Below, one piece after another: positions 1 through 6,587 of a stretch of 7,674 nt of DNA (position 1 is its first letter; each line of letters opens with the position of its first letter). The notes beneath the pieces are model-generated. The model worked only from the letters and a program-made list of their open reading frames with translations, was not told the origin of the DNA and did not search any database. The DNA comes from DRGT01 sp035685445 (GTDB lineage: Archaea; Thermoproteota; Nitrososphaeria; Nitrososphaerales; Nitrosopumilaceae). The stretch covers positions 1 to 7,674 of the forward strand of contig DASSAK010000076.1 in the NCBI GenBank assembly GCA_035685445.1, written 5' to 3'. Position numbers and translations under genes: made by a program.

Positions 1-969
1 CGAGATGCATTTGATCGTCAGTTTGGCAATTGGACATTAACTTATAATTACAATGGAATAAACAAAACACTTTCGGTAGATGTTGAACCTCTAGTTGTGG
101 AAATACATACTGATAGAGAATCATATTATCCTGGCGATACAGGAATTGCATATTTTAAAACAAATTACTATAATCCAATTTCATCTCAAGCTGAATCATA
201 TCGAATACAAATTCTTGATGAAGACGGCAATCCCCCACTGCATTCTGATTTTGTCTATGTTAAAGCATATAGGGCAATGACAGCATATGAATTTAGCATA
301 GATGATCTTGTAAAATATAACCCTCCTGGAACTTACTATGTAACTGTTCAATACTATGATTCCGTTTTTGAGCATCCGTTTTATCTTGGTGACAAAATTG
401 AATTTGTTTCTATATTTCTTGGAACTGACAAATCAAGTTATTTGCCTGGAGAAACAGTTGAATTAAACATTGTTGTTTCCAAAGTTTTAAATGCAAATCC
501 TGTGTTGGAAATATTTCCGCCATCTGGTGCATCAGTCACAAAAACATTTCCAATAAATTCTCAATCCACGCACCTTATACTTGATGATGTTTCAACAATT
601 ACTCCAGGTAATTACAAATTCACATTAGATTATGGCGGGTTTAAAAATACAGGCGAATTCTTCGTAAAAGAAATTGAAAAATCTGAAGAATCTTCTGAAA
701 CAGAGAATGCTCCAATCATTGAAGATTGGGTACGAGGTTCAGCTGATTTGTGGTCAAATAATCAAATGACTGACGATAGATTTGCCAAAGGAATAGAAGA
801 GATTATCAAAGAATACAAAATCTCCATTCCTAGTTCAGAACCTGCCCCACAAAAAATTCCTTCGTGGTTTAAAAATAATGCAAAATGGTGGTCAGAGGGG
901 TTGATCACAGATTCTGATTATACAAACTGCATTAGTTTTTTAGTAAAAAAGGGGTTTCTTCGTGTCTAG
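1..969 (+). CDS. C-terminal part of an exported Ig-like/macroglobulin-like repeat protein with Trp-rich tail
   Basis: The reading frame is open from base 1, so the true start lies upstream; 322 residues are visible, ending in TAG. The first residues look like the end of a beta-sandwich module (GNWTLTYNYNG). Two similar modules follow, each opening with a TD(R/K).SY.PG(D/E)T pattern (about visible residues 37 and 140), typical of MG2/Ig-like repeats in archaeal surface proteins. An acidic Ser/Glu-rich linker (KSEESSETEN) leads to two copies of a 37-residue Trp-rich repeat at the C-terminus. No C-terminal membrane helix or sorting motif is visible, so any anchor or signal peptide must lie in the missing N-terminal part. 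An extracellular or cell-envelope location is inferred from the module type. Substrate and partner are unknown. Confident as a real gene, moderate on fold, none on exact function. Confidence 0.85.
   Translation, partial: RDAFDRQFGNWTLTYNYNGINKTLSVDVEPLVVEIHTDRESYYPGDTGIAYFKTNYYNPISSQAESYRIQILDEDGNPPLHSDFVYVKAYRAMTAYEFSIDDLVKYNPPGTYYVTVQYYDSVFEHPFYLGDKIEFVSIFLGTDKSSYLPGETVELNIVVSKVLNANPVLEIFPPSGASVTKTFPINSQSTHLILDDVSTITPGNYKFTLDYGGFKNTGEFFVKEIEKSEESSETENAPIIEDWVRGSADLWSNNQMTDDRFAKGIEEIIKEYKISIPSSEPAPQKIPSWFKNNAKWWSEGLITDSDYTNCISFLVKKGFLRV
718..966 (+). repeat. Two tandem 37-codon Trp-rich protein repeats
   Basis: Copy 1 is encoded at 718-828 and copy 2 at 856-966, separated by a nine-residue Pro/Ser/Glu linker (PSSEPAPQK). 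They share the pattern I..W...(x)A..WS......TD..(F/Y)....I..(I/L)(I/V)K....I/V. Copy 2 carries the W-F-K-N-N-A-K-W-W core that recurs in many exported proteins of ammonia-oxidising archaea (established from general knowledge of the group). The conserved Trp and TD positions suggest a small helical unit. The copies have diverged, so this is an old protein-level duplication rather than a DNA repeat. Confidence 0.75.
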
Positions 970-981
970 TCATTCAATGAC

Positions 982-990
982 ATATATTTA
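982..990 (+). promoter_or_regulatory. Probable archaeal TATA box for the gene at 1015
   Basis: ATATATTTA is centred about 29 bases before the TTG at 1015. Archaeal TATA boxes sit near -26, which would put the transcript start only a few bases before the TTG. Together with the paralogue alignment this supports a near-leaderless TTG start. No match to a measured transcript start was possible. Confidence 0.5.
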
Positions 991-1014
991 GCGATAAAAT
1001 TTTGCCATCAAGAA

Positions 1015-1395
1015 TTGAATTACTACAAAGAATTAGATCTAATGGAAATTGTTGAGGACATAATTAATTTAGATCCTAACATGCGATTTGTGGCCATTAT
1101 TGATCAAAAAGGACAGATTGTAGAATCTATCATGAAGAGTGGCAAAACCTCATTAAAATCTCAAAAAGAAGAGGAGCATTTTTGTCAACAGGTTTTACAA
1201 CGACGAAAAATGCGAAGTGATTTTGATAAAACACTTGGTAAGGTAAGATATGTGCATGTGGAAAGAGAAAAACTAACACAAATAGTCATTTATCCAAAGG
1301 ATTTTACAATATATTTTACACTGGAACCAGAAATATCGATTGATAATAAATTAAAAATTATGAATAAAATTAAAAAAATGACCTCACATCTATAA
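1015..1395 (+). CDS. Small roadblock-like protein of unknown function (copy A; possibly DUF6659)
   Basis: This is a 126-residue soluble protein with no signal peptide or membrane helix. I chose the TTG start at 1015 over the ATG at 1042 for two reasons. A TATA-like box lies about 29 bases upstream, and the protein aligns ungapped from its first two residues (M-N) with the product of the minus-strand gene at 4488-4910. Shared landmarks are N22, A27, I29-D30, G33, R63-R64, R67, the D69-F70-D71 triplet, G75, Y79-V80-H81, R84, Q89, Y93 and T98-I99-Y100. The segment around residues 23-37 (a strand, then ID..G.I) resembles the opening of Roadblock/LC7 or profilin-like folds; this is an inference. 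I believe the family corresponds to DUF6659 of archaea, but could not check. The next gene starts 10 bases downstream, so the two are probably co-transcribed. Confidence 0.85.
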   Translation: MNYYKELDLMEIVEDIINLDPNMRFVAIIDQKGQIVESIMKSGKTSLKSQKEEEHFCQQVLQRRKMRSDFDKTLGKVRYVHVEREKLTQIVIYPKDFTIYFTLEPEISIDNKLKIMNKIKKMTSHL

Positions 1396-1405
1396 TACCT
1401 GGAAT

Positions 1406-1696
1406 ATGTCGAATTCTAACTTGAAAATTCTTGTTGACGAAAACCTTGATGGAATGGATGAAAGACTAAAAGAAGCCGGATATGATGCATATAGTGTAAG
1501 AAAACTCCAAATTAAAGGAGCAAAACTTGGTTCAGACTATTCTATAATAAATTATGCTCGTGAAAATAATATGGTCATAGTAACTAAAGACACAGAATTT
1601 CGTAAGGCAAGCGAAGAAAATGATTTTCCATTAATTCTTCTTGATGATGAAGAGATTCTTAAAGTGATAATTGAAAAACTAAAACAATTTCCATGA
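1406..1696 (+). CDS. PIN-like putative RNase, DUF5615/Mut7-C type
   Basis: This 96-residue protein has the layout of the DUF5615 PIN-like family. It begins with a first strand ending in LVDENL (D11, E12), followed by a helix and an 'EAGYDAYSVR' segment. A central acidic position (D44) precedes a helix, and V-I-V-T-K-D-T-E-F (D62, E64) forms the third acidic site before a final strand and LLDDEEI. D11, D44 and D62 are the likely metal-binding acids. Family members are predicted ribonucleases and often the toxin half of toxin-antitoxin pairs, usually with a DUF433-type antitoxin. No such antitoxin is present here; the upstream partner, 10 bases away, is the unrelated small protein at 1015. It may therefore act in RNA processing or be an orphan. 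The ATG at 1406 is the only good start. The gene ends one base before a convergent gene. Confidence 0.85.
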   Translation: MSNSNLKILVDENLDGMDERLKEAGYDAYSVRKLQIKGAKLGSDYSIINYARENNMVIVTKDTEFRKASEENDFPLILLDDEEILKVIIEKLKQFP

Positions 1697-1697
1697 T

Positions 1698-2528
1698 TTA
1701 CTTCATTGGCTCAAATGCACAAGTGCCATCAGAATTTCGTAGTTTTTTTGCCATAATTATTGGGGTTATTAATAACACTGGTATCGATATTGCAATAAAC
1801 AATGTCTGTAATTGTACTAGTGCTAGAGTTAGTGCAATTCCGCTTGCGGTTCCAACAAATAATGATAGAAAACTACCTGCACATGTTGGACATGCAATAA
1901 ATAACCCTGTGGCAGCACCAATTGTGCTTGCACTGCGTGTTTTTTTAGAAATTGAAAACGCATTTACTGCGATTGCAATATTTAAGGCAACTAAGAAAGA
2001 AACAATTACTTGAAGAACCAGATTTATCGGAATGATTTGTAATCCTACATGATTTGTAAGATAGACTAGAATTTCAGGCATATATCCTGGCTGATCACAA
2101 CATGGAATAATTACTGCTGAGGGTATTTTTGCGCCATAGTGATATGAAAAATTAACTTCGGGTTGATATACAAGTGTTCCAGATACTAGTGAAAAAAATA
2201 TCCCATATGCGATAAATGTTGCTGCGAAAATCTTTTTTGATCTTTTATTCCATATAGTAATTGCAATAATTGTTAAGGTGTCTGTTTCATTTTTTTCAAT
2301 CTTATACTTATGATAAATGTATAATCCATATGCTATGGCCCCAAATGACATTAAAAGAATTACGTAAAATGCATAAGCGATTCTCTGAATTGGTTCAATG
2401 GCGTCTGGTGTTAGTAATATGGGGTCTTGATAACGTGCATAAAGCAAAAAGAGAATTGCAATGCTAACAAAACCTAAAACTACTAATTTCTTACCCTTTT
2501 GATTGATTTTTGTAGCTTGTTTCTCCAT
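1698..2528 (-). CDS. Six-helix membrane protein with Cys-Cys loop and intramembrane CPTC motif
   Basis: The 276-residue protein has about six predicted membrane helices: near residues 15-31, 50-72, 100-121, 165-190, 202-225 and 231-260. Positive charges (KGKK at the N-terminus; the NKRSKK and SKKTR loops; KKLR at the end) place both termini in the cytoplasm. The C143-C144 pair then lies in the long outer loop between helices 3 and 4. C213-P-T-C216 sits inside helix 5, and a further Cys is at 270. A CxxC inside a helix suggests thiol-disulfide exchange or metal (for example copper) handling, but I do not recognise the family and name no function. The gene starts 37 bases after the channel gene at 2566-4383 on the same strand, so co-transcription is plausible. 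The ATG at 2528 is the only start giving the basic N-terminus before helix 1. Confidence 0.85.
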   Translation of the reverse strand: MEKQATKINQKGKKLVVLGFVSIAILFLLYARYQDPILLTPDAIEPIQRIAYAFYVILLMSFGAIAYGLYIYHKYKIEKNETDTLTIIAITIWNKRSKKIFAATFIAYGIFFSLVSGTLVYQPEVNFSYHYGAKIPSAVIIPCCDQPGYMPEILVYLTNHVGLQIIPINLVLQVIVSFLVALNIAIAVNAFSISKKTRSASTIGAATGLFIACPTCAGSFLSLFVGTASGIALTLALVQLQTLFIAISIPVLLITPIIMAKKLRNSDGTCAFEPMK

Positions 2529-2565
2529 TTATCAAAAAAGTATTTGGCCGAATTAAATTCTATGC

Positions 2566-4383
2566 TTAGATGAGTCTAGGCACAAAAATGTAAACTATGG
2601 CAATTATCTCAAGCCTGCCAATAATCATAAGAAAACTTAACGCAATTTTAGTAGCAGGATCTGTCTCAACATCTATCACTCCTGCAGAAAGTCCTCCCGT
2701 CGTGATTACTCCTGAAGCATCTAAAAACGAGTTTGAAAAATCTGTCCCTGAAATCTCCATCAAATGAAATGCAGTAAATATTGAAATTGTTGGGAAAAGA
2801 AACAAAATAATCAACGTTGTTGCAATTTCTTTTTTATTTTCACTAGTTAGATTTTTTCTTGCCGTAGTTTTGAATGCATGTTTTAAATTTTTTAGTTGCA
2901 TGAAGCGATAAATTTTGATTCCTCCTGCAGTTGAAAACCCACAACCGCCGATAAACATTAACATAATCAAAATTGTTTGTGCATGATTAGCAAGTGTATC
3001 AAGAGGCTCTAGTTGTAAACCTGCGGTTGTGCTAGCAGAAACAGAATAAAACGCACTAAAAAGCGGTTCTAACCCACTTGTCAAGGTAAAAACTAATGTT
3101 GCTCCTCCCAATATTCCAAAATAAACAAGAACTTCCTTGCCTAGTTTTGGTGACATGAATCTTTTTCTAACAAACGCATAGTGGAAAGTAAATGGGAGGG
3201 CACCGAGAATCATTGCGGCCATTAAAACTAGATGTTCTTGCCAAACTAGGTTTTGCAGTATTGTAGAACTTGGCAAGAATCCACCTGTTGCAAGTGTACT
3301 CATCGCCAATGAAAAATTATCAATTATGTTTCTTTCACCGAACAAATATAGCAAAACTGCAACAATGATGATGTATACTGAAAAAATAACAGTAATTGTG
3401 CCAAAAAGCTCTCTCATATGTAATGTTTTTCCAGAAATAAAACCTCTCATAGATTGTAATTTGCTTTCTGGATAAAATGCAGTCATCACAAGATAAATGA
3501 AACTCATCCCTCCTACTAGTTGAGTGAAGCTTCTATAGAATGTGAAACTCTGAGGTAATTCTTCTGGCTTATCAAATAATGATATTCCACCAGTGGTAAA
3601 CCCGGCAGCACTTGAAAAGAAGCTATTGGCAAATAAATCTACTTCTGAACCTGAAATGTATGGTGCAACATAAAGATATGGTATGGTGCCAAATAACGAT
3701 AGTATAAACAAACTTGCAAATACTAGAATTGATGCATCTCGAAGATTTAGGCTAGTCTTTTCACCATAAGAGTTTAAGAAAAACCCAGTTACAAGTAAAA
3801 GTACAGTAGTAAGATAAATTCCCGTTGCTGTAATTGTGTCGTTAAGTACTGTTGACATAATTGCTGGTACCAGCAACAAAACTCCTGCAAATTGTAATAC
3901 AAAACCAAGATTTCCAAGAATTGCTTTTACAGGAGGACTGAGCAGTCTAGGATGAACCGATGTAGCATCTCGGATTACATTAGCTATTATGTCTTGAAAA
4001 ATTATTCCAACAATCTGACCTTTTTTTGAAAGTACTGGTAATTTTCTAATATCATTGTCTCGCATAGTGTGAAGAGCTTCTTGTAAAGTATCGTTTTCTT
4101 CAATTGTGATTAAAGGAGAACTCATAATGTCTTTTAGAATTGTTGTTTCTGCATTAATTGTAACATCGCTGACTTTACTTAGAATATCTTCATCTGTAAC
4201 AATTCCAACAGGGTTTTTGTTTTCATCTGATACAACAATGTCATCTCTTTCATAGTGCCTAAGGATTCTTGCTGCATCACGTGTTCTAGTAAACTGACCT
4301 AACATAACAACATCTTTGTCCATGTACATTTTGACTGGCTTTGATAATACGTATGCAACTGACTTACTTGGATTAACAGACAT
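2566..4383 (-). CDS. trkH: Trk/Ktr-type potassium uptake channel with N-terminal CBS pair
   Basis: The 605-residue protein fuses a tandem CBS module (CBS1 about residues 14-72, with G-I-V-T-D-E-D; CBS2 about 83-138) to a TrkH/KtrB-type channel (about 155-605). The four pore loops are visible: A-G-F-T-T-G-G near 260-266, L-A-T-G-G-F near 364-369, S-T-T-A-G-L near 451-456 and V-I-T-T-G-G-L-S near 559-566. The family motif G-G-C-G-F-S-T-A-G-G-I-K is at 479-490. These proteins let K+ (or Na+) into the cell, normally gated by a separate cytoplasmic TrkA/KtrA RCK subunit; none is encoded here. The fused CBS domains, which typically bind adenine nucleotides, may provide direct control (inference). 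All four loops keep their glycine, so the channel looks functional. The ATG at 4383 follows a TATA-like box at 4411-4420. Confidence 0.93.
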   Translation of the reverse strand: MSVNPSKSVAYVLSKPVKMYMDKDVVMLGQFTRTRDAARILRHYERDDIVVSDENKNPVGIVTDEDILSKVSDVTINAETTILKDIMSSPLITIEENDTLQEALHTMRDNDIRKLPVLSKKGQIVGIIFQDIIANVIRDATSVHPRLLSPPVKAILGNLGFVLQFAGVLLLVPAIMSTVLNDTITATGIYLTTVLLLVTGFFLNSYGEKTSLNLRDASILVFASLFILSLFGTIPYLYVAPYISGSEVDLFANSFFSSAAGFTTGGISLFDKPEELPQSFTFYRSFTQLVGGMSFIYLVMTAFYPESKLQSMRGFISGKTLHMRELFGTITVIFSVYIIIVAVLLYLFGERNIIDNFSLAMSTLATGGFLPSSTILQNLVWQEHLVLMAAMILGALPFTFHYAFVRKRFMSPKLGKEVLVYFGILGGATLVFTLTSGLEPLFSAFYSVSASTTAGLQLEPLDTLANHAQTILIMLMFIGGCGFSTAGGIKIYRFMQLKNLKHAFKTTARKNLTSENKKEIATTLIILFLFPTISIFTAFHLMEISGTDFSNSFLDASGVITTGGLSAGVIDVETDPATKIALSFLMIIGRLEIIAIVYIFVPRLI

Positions 4384-4410
4384 AATCTAACCTACCTCGA
4401 TTTTGACAAT

Positions 4411-4420
4411 TTAAATATAA
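4411..4420 (-). promoter_or_regulatory. Probable TATA box for the CBS-TrkH gene
   Basis: Read on the minus strand the site is TTATATTTAA, centred about 33 bases before the ATG at 4383. The expected transcript start is near 4390, giving a leader of only about 5 to 10 bases. A GAGGT at 4394-4398 resembles a Shine-Dalgarno site but would fall at or outside the 5' end of such a transcript. It would matter only if transcription starts further upstream, for instance from the gene at 4488. Confidence 0.5.
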
Positions 4421-4487
4421 ACTGGATTCAAAACACTAATTGAATTAGACAAAAATTTCAACACTTATAATTTAAGCGATTTTTTAC

Positions 4488-4910
4488 CTAGAAATTTCCA
4501 TGTATAAGAATATTACTTAGAACATGATTGATCTTTTCTTTATTGATTTTTTGCACTTTATTTGCTATGGATGCCAATTCGTTTGGATTAACTTTATTGT
4601 CAACCATCAAATATATTGTAATTAGTGGCAAGTATACCACTAATTGTTGAATTTTTTTTCTTTTAATATGTACATAGGAGGTTTCTCCACAAATATCATC
4701 AAAGTCCTCTCTTTTAGATCTACGTGTTCCCATTTGATGATAAAATAGTATCTTTTCAACATCAGTTTCAACAAACGACATGAAGTCCTTTGAATTTTCG
4801 ACTATAATATGGCCTTCAAGATCAATTAGTGCAAAATATTTAATGTTGTCATCTATGTGAAAAATTTCTTCGGAGAATTGTTCAAACTTTTTTGAACCCA
4901 ATAGGTTCAT
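4488..4910 (-). CDS. Small roadblock-like protein of unknown function (copy B; possibly DUF6659)
   Basis: This 140-residue soluble protein is a paralogue of the product of 1015-1395. The first 122 residues align without a gap, with about 37 identities by eye, strongest in R63-R64, R67-E-D69-F70-D71, G75, Y79-V80-H81, R84, K86, Q89, V91, Y93 and T98-I99-Y100. Copy B adds an 18-residue tail (from about residue 123) that copy A lacks. The early segment (F-A-L-I-D-L-E-G-H-I) again resembles the first hairpin of Roadblock/LC7-type folds; this is inferred. It lies upstream of the CBS-TrkH gene on the same strand, separated by 104 bases that contain that gene's own TATA-like box, so co-transcription is possible but not required. 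The ATG at 4910 is well placed, but no clear Shine-Dalgarno or TATA box was found close upstream. Confidence 0.85.
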   Translation of the reverse strand: MNLLGSKKFEQFSEEIFHIDDNIKYFALIDLEGHIIVENSKDFMSFVETDVEKILFYHQMGTRRSKREDFDDICGETSYVHIKRKKIQQLVVYLPLITIYLMVDNKVNPNELASIANKVQKINKEKINHVLSNILIHGNF

Positions 4911-4993
4911 AACTTAATTAATCCAATCTTTTACAAAAATCTTTCAAGATAAGAAAAATTGTGTATTGTGTGGAATCAGGTATTTTTTGTATA

Positions 4994-5001
4994 TTTATAA
5001 A
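4994..5001 (+). promoter_or_regulatory. Probable TATA box for the gene at 5028
   Basis: TTTATAAA is centred about 30 bases before the TTG at 5028, predicting a start of transcription within a few bases of it. The octamer is its own reverse complement and lies between divergent genes. It could in principle also serve the minus-strand gene at 4910, though with a leader of about 60 bases. Confidence 0.55.
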
Positions 5002-5027
5002 CATATTACTGCCAGTTAACATTAGAA

Positions 5028-5453
5028 TTGAAAATTGATCAAGCTCAAGAACCAGATTATGAATCAGTAAAAATAGATTATGTGGGGTTTGTTGATCCTT
5101 ATGCCGTTGAAGGAATGCTCGTTTTAAAGGCCGATGATGGCAAAGAATTTCATATGAGGGCATTTTCTGGCGAAGTTGCAAGACACATTGCAAGTTTTAA
5201 TGATGATGTTAAAGACTCTGTCCCAACAATTTACAAAATGTTAGAAGAGATTTGTGAACATAATGAACAAATGCTTGTCAAAGTCAAAGTTTATGAAAGT
5301 GGTCAAGTTCTTAGAGCAAATCTTTACTTTACAGGAAAAAAAGAACTTGTTTTAAGAAATTATCGAGCATCTGATGCAATGGCATTAGCTGCATATTATA
5401 ATATTCCAATTTTGGTAAGAAAATCCTTACTAAAAGAAAGAATGGAAGCTTAA
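5028..5453 (+). CDS. DUF151 / bifunctional-nuclease-family protein
   Basis: The 141-residue protein matches the layout of the DUF151 (BFN) domain. It has an N-terminal strand region, then F-S-G-E-V-A-R-H-I (about 46-54) where family members carry the (I/P)-G..EA..I segment. A helix at about 65-80 and a strand pair with V-K-V-Y-E and L-R-A-N-L-Y-F follow. The conserved R-A-S-D-A-M-A-L-A (113-121) is followed by N-I-P-I-L-V. BFN proteins in plants and bacteria have been linked to RNase/DNase activity and stress responses; the activity of archaeal members is not settled. No membrane segment or signal peptide is present. The TTG start at 5028 is chosen because a TATA-like box lies about 30 bases upstream and no ATG precedes V-E-G-M at residue 30. 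Its stop overlaps the convergent purP-family gene by four bases. Confidence 0.82.
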   Translation: MKIDQAQEPDYESVKIDYVGFVDPYAVEGMLVLKADDGKEFHMRAFSGEVARHIASFNDDVKDSVPTIYKMLEEICEHNEQMLVKVKVYESGQVLRANLYFTGKKELVLRNYRASDAMALAAYYNIPILVRKSLLKERMEA

Positions 5454-6541
5454 GTAACTATCTCATCTAACCTATCTTCTTGTTGCGCTTTTTTAATTTC
5501 CATGGCAATTCTTCGTCCGATTCCAAATGTTTGCCCATATTGATATTTTGTATATGGTGATGTCGTTGCAACAATTGGATTGCCTGGAACTCGCAATGAT
5601 ACATCATAAACAATTAATTCTAAATCTTTTGTAATTACACTTTGTAGTGAAAATGGACCAATTATTCCGGGGGGATATTCTTTTTTTACTGCATTGACGA
5701 ATTTATCCCCCATTGAAATTACTTTTTCTAATAATGATTCCCTGATACTAGCTGGTGTATGTCCTACCTCTATATTCTGTAAATCTATGTTCAAATCAAG
5801 TTGTTGTTTTGCTGGTAATGAATTAAAATCATACAAATTTGATTGTAACCTTCTTTCAATTCCTATAAAATCTACATTATCAGAAATCGGAGTGTAAAAA
5901 TAATTAAAATTCATAAATGTTCCAATTACTAATTCTTCTATACTGGAATTTTCTAAAGCTTTTTTTGAAATAACTCCTTGTTTGATTTTTTGTTCTGCTT
6001 TCTTTTTGTAATCACTATGTGATGAAACTGTAAAAAATGCTCGCTCAAGTTTACGTTTTTTTTCTTGTACCTTTACAATTGCTGGCTTTGTGATGTTTTT
6101 TGGATTTTTGAAAAGTCTTGGGTGTTTTATTCTAGCTTTTTCTAGAAGATAATATTGATTTTTTTTATGAGAACGTTCTTCTGCCTGAAACAATGCTCTG
6201 TTGCCAAAAATTGGTACTTTGAAAGAATTTTCAATTGGTTTGTATCCTAAATACGCAGTAAGCGAACGGTGAGGAACGATAATGGTATTTGTGTCTCTTA
6301 AAACCTTTTGAACTTTAGGCGATATCATGTCTTTGAATTTTTTTAAAACAACAATTTCATCTGCAATTCGATTAAAGCGCTTGTATGGGATCTCTCTTCC
6401 TTTTTGACAATAAACTACTGTTTCCATTTGTTCATCTTTTGCGCCATCCATTACTTCTAACGCAGAGTGGCTGCCTAAAACTCCAATTCTAACATCAGAA
6501 TAGTTACTAACAATTTTCTTTATCTCAGATCTCTTAATCAC
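5450..6541 (-). CDS. purP: PurP-family ATP-grasp ligase (FAICAR synthetase or paralogue)
   Basis: The 363-residue length equals that of typical archaeal PurP, which uses formate and ATP to convert AICAR to FAICAR, the penultimate step of IMP synthesis, replacing the folate-dependent PurH route. The N-terminal DUF1246 part has G-S-H-S-A-L (23-28), D-G-A-K (32-35), V-P-H-R-S (89-93) and F-G-N-R (112-115). The ATP-grasp part has I-V-K (155-157), N-F-N-Y-F-Y-T-P-I (211-219), G-I-E-R-R (227-231), G-H-T-P-A-S-I-R-E-S (260-269) and G-P-F-S-L-Q (295-300). The C-terminal segment reads D-V-S-L-R-V-P-G-N-P (313-322) where, from memory, canonical PurP has E-(I/V)-S-A-R-I..G-T-N, so a PurP-like paralogue is possible. 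The start is GTG (6539-6541); an in-frame TAG lies eight codons upstream and no ATG is near. Family certain, exact reaction moderate. Confidence 0.88.
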   Translation of the reverse strand: MIKRSEIKKIVSNYSDVRIGVLGSHSALEVMDGAKDEQMETVVYCQKGREIPYKRFNRIADEIVVLKKFKDMISPKVQKVLRDTNTIIVPHRSLTAYLGYKPIENSFKVPIFGNRALFQAEERSHKKNQYYLLEKARIKHPRLFKNPKNITKPAIVKVQEKKRKLERAFFTVSSHSDYKKKAEQKIKQGVISKKALENSSIEELVIGTFMNFNYFYTPISDNVDFIGIERRLQSNLYDFNSLPAKQQLDLNIDLQNIEVGHTPASIRESLLEKVISMGDKFVNAVKKEYPPGIIGPFSLQSVITKDLELIVYDVSLRVPGNPIVATTSPYTKYQYGQTFGIGRRIAMEIKKAQQEDRLDEIVT

Positions 6542-6565
6542 ATCGTTTCTTAATGAGAGGAGCTA

Positions 6566-6579
6566 ATATAGCTATAATT
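6566..6579 (-). promoter_or_regulatory. Probable TATA box for purP
   Basis: On the minus strand the region reads TTATAGCTATATTA-like, centred about 31 bases before the GTG at 6541. This fits a nearly leaderless transcript. It sits in the 46-base gap behind the 71-residue gene, so purP can be transcribed on its own even if it is also read through from upstream. Confidence 0.45.
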
Positions 6580-6587
6580 TTGATTTG

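Noticed and set aside
1693..2013. Plus-strand open frame of 106 codons
   Set aside because: It lies entirely antisense to the membrane protein gene at 1698-2528, which has well-ordered helices and charges; the plus-strand translation shows no family features.
4394..4398. GAGGT on the minus strand as a Shine-Dalgarno site for the channel gene
   Set aside because: It has suitable spacing, but the TATA-like box at 4411-4420 predicts a transcript starting at or after it; kept only as a possibility if transcription starts upstream.
4911..5027. Possible small RNA or riboswitch in the divergent gap
   Set aside because: No stable hairpin or known riboswitch core is visible; the region is explained by promoter elements.
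4918..5193. Minus-strand open frame of 91 codons
   Set aside because: It overlaps the DUF151 gene start and the divergent promoter region, and its composition (Gln, His, Leu rich) looks like an antisense artefact.
5694..5897. Plus-strand open frame of 67 codons
   Set aside because: It is antisense to the conserved C-terminal half of the purP-family gene.
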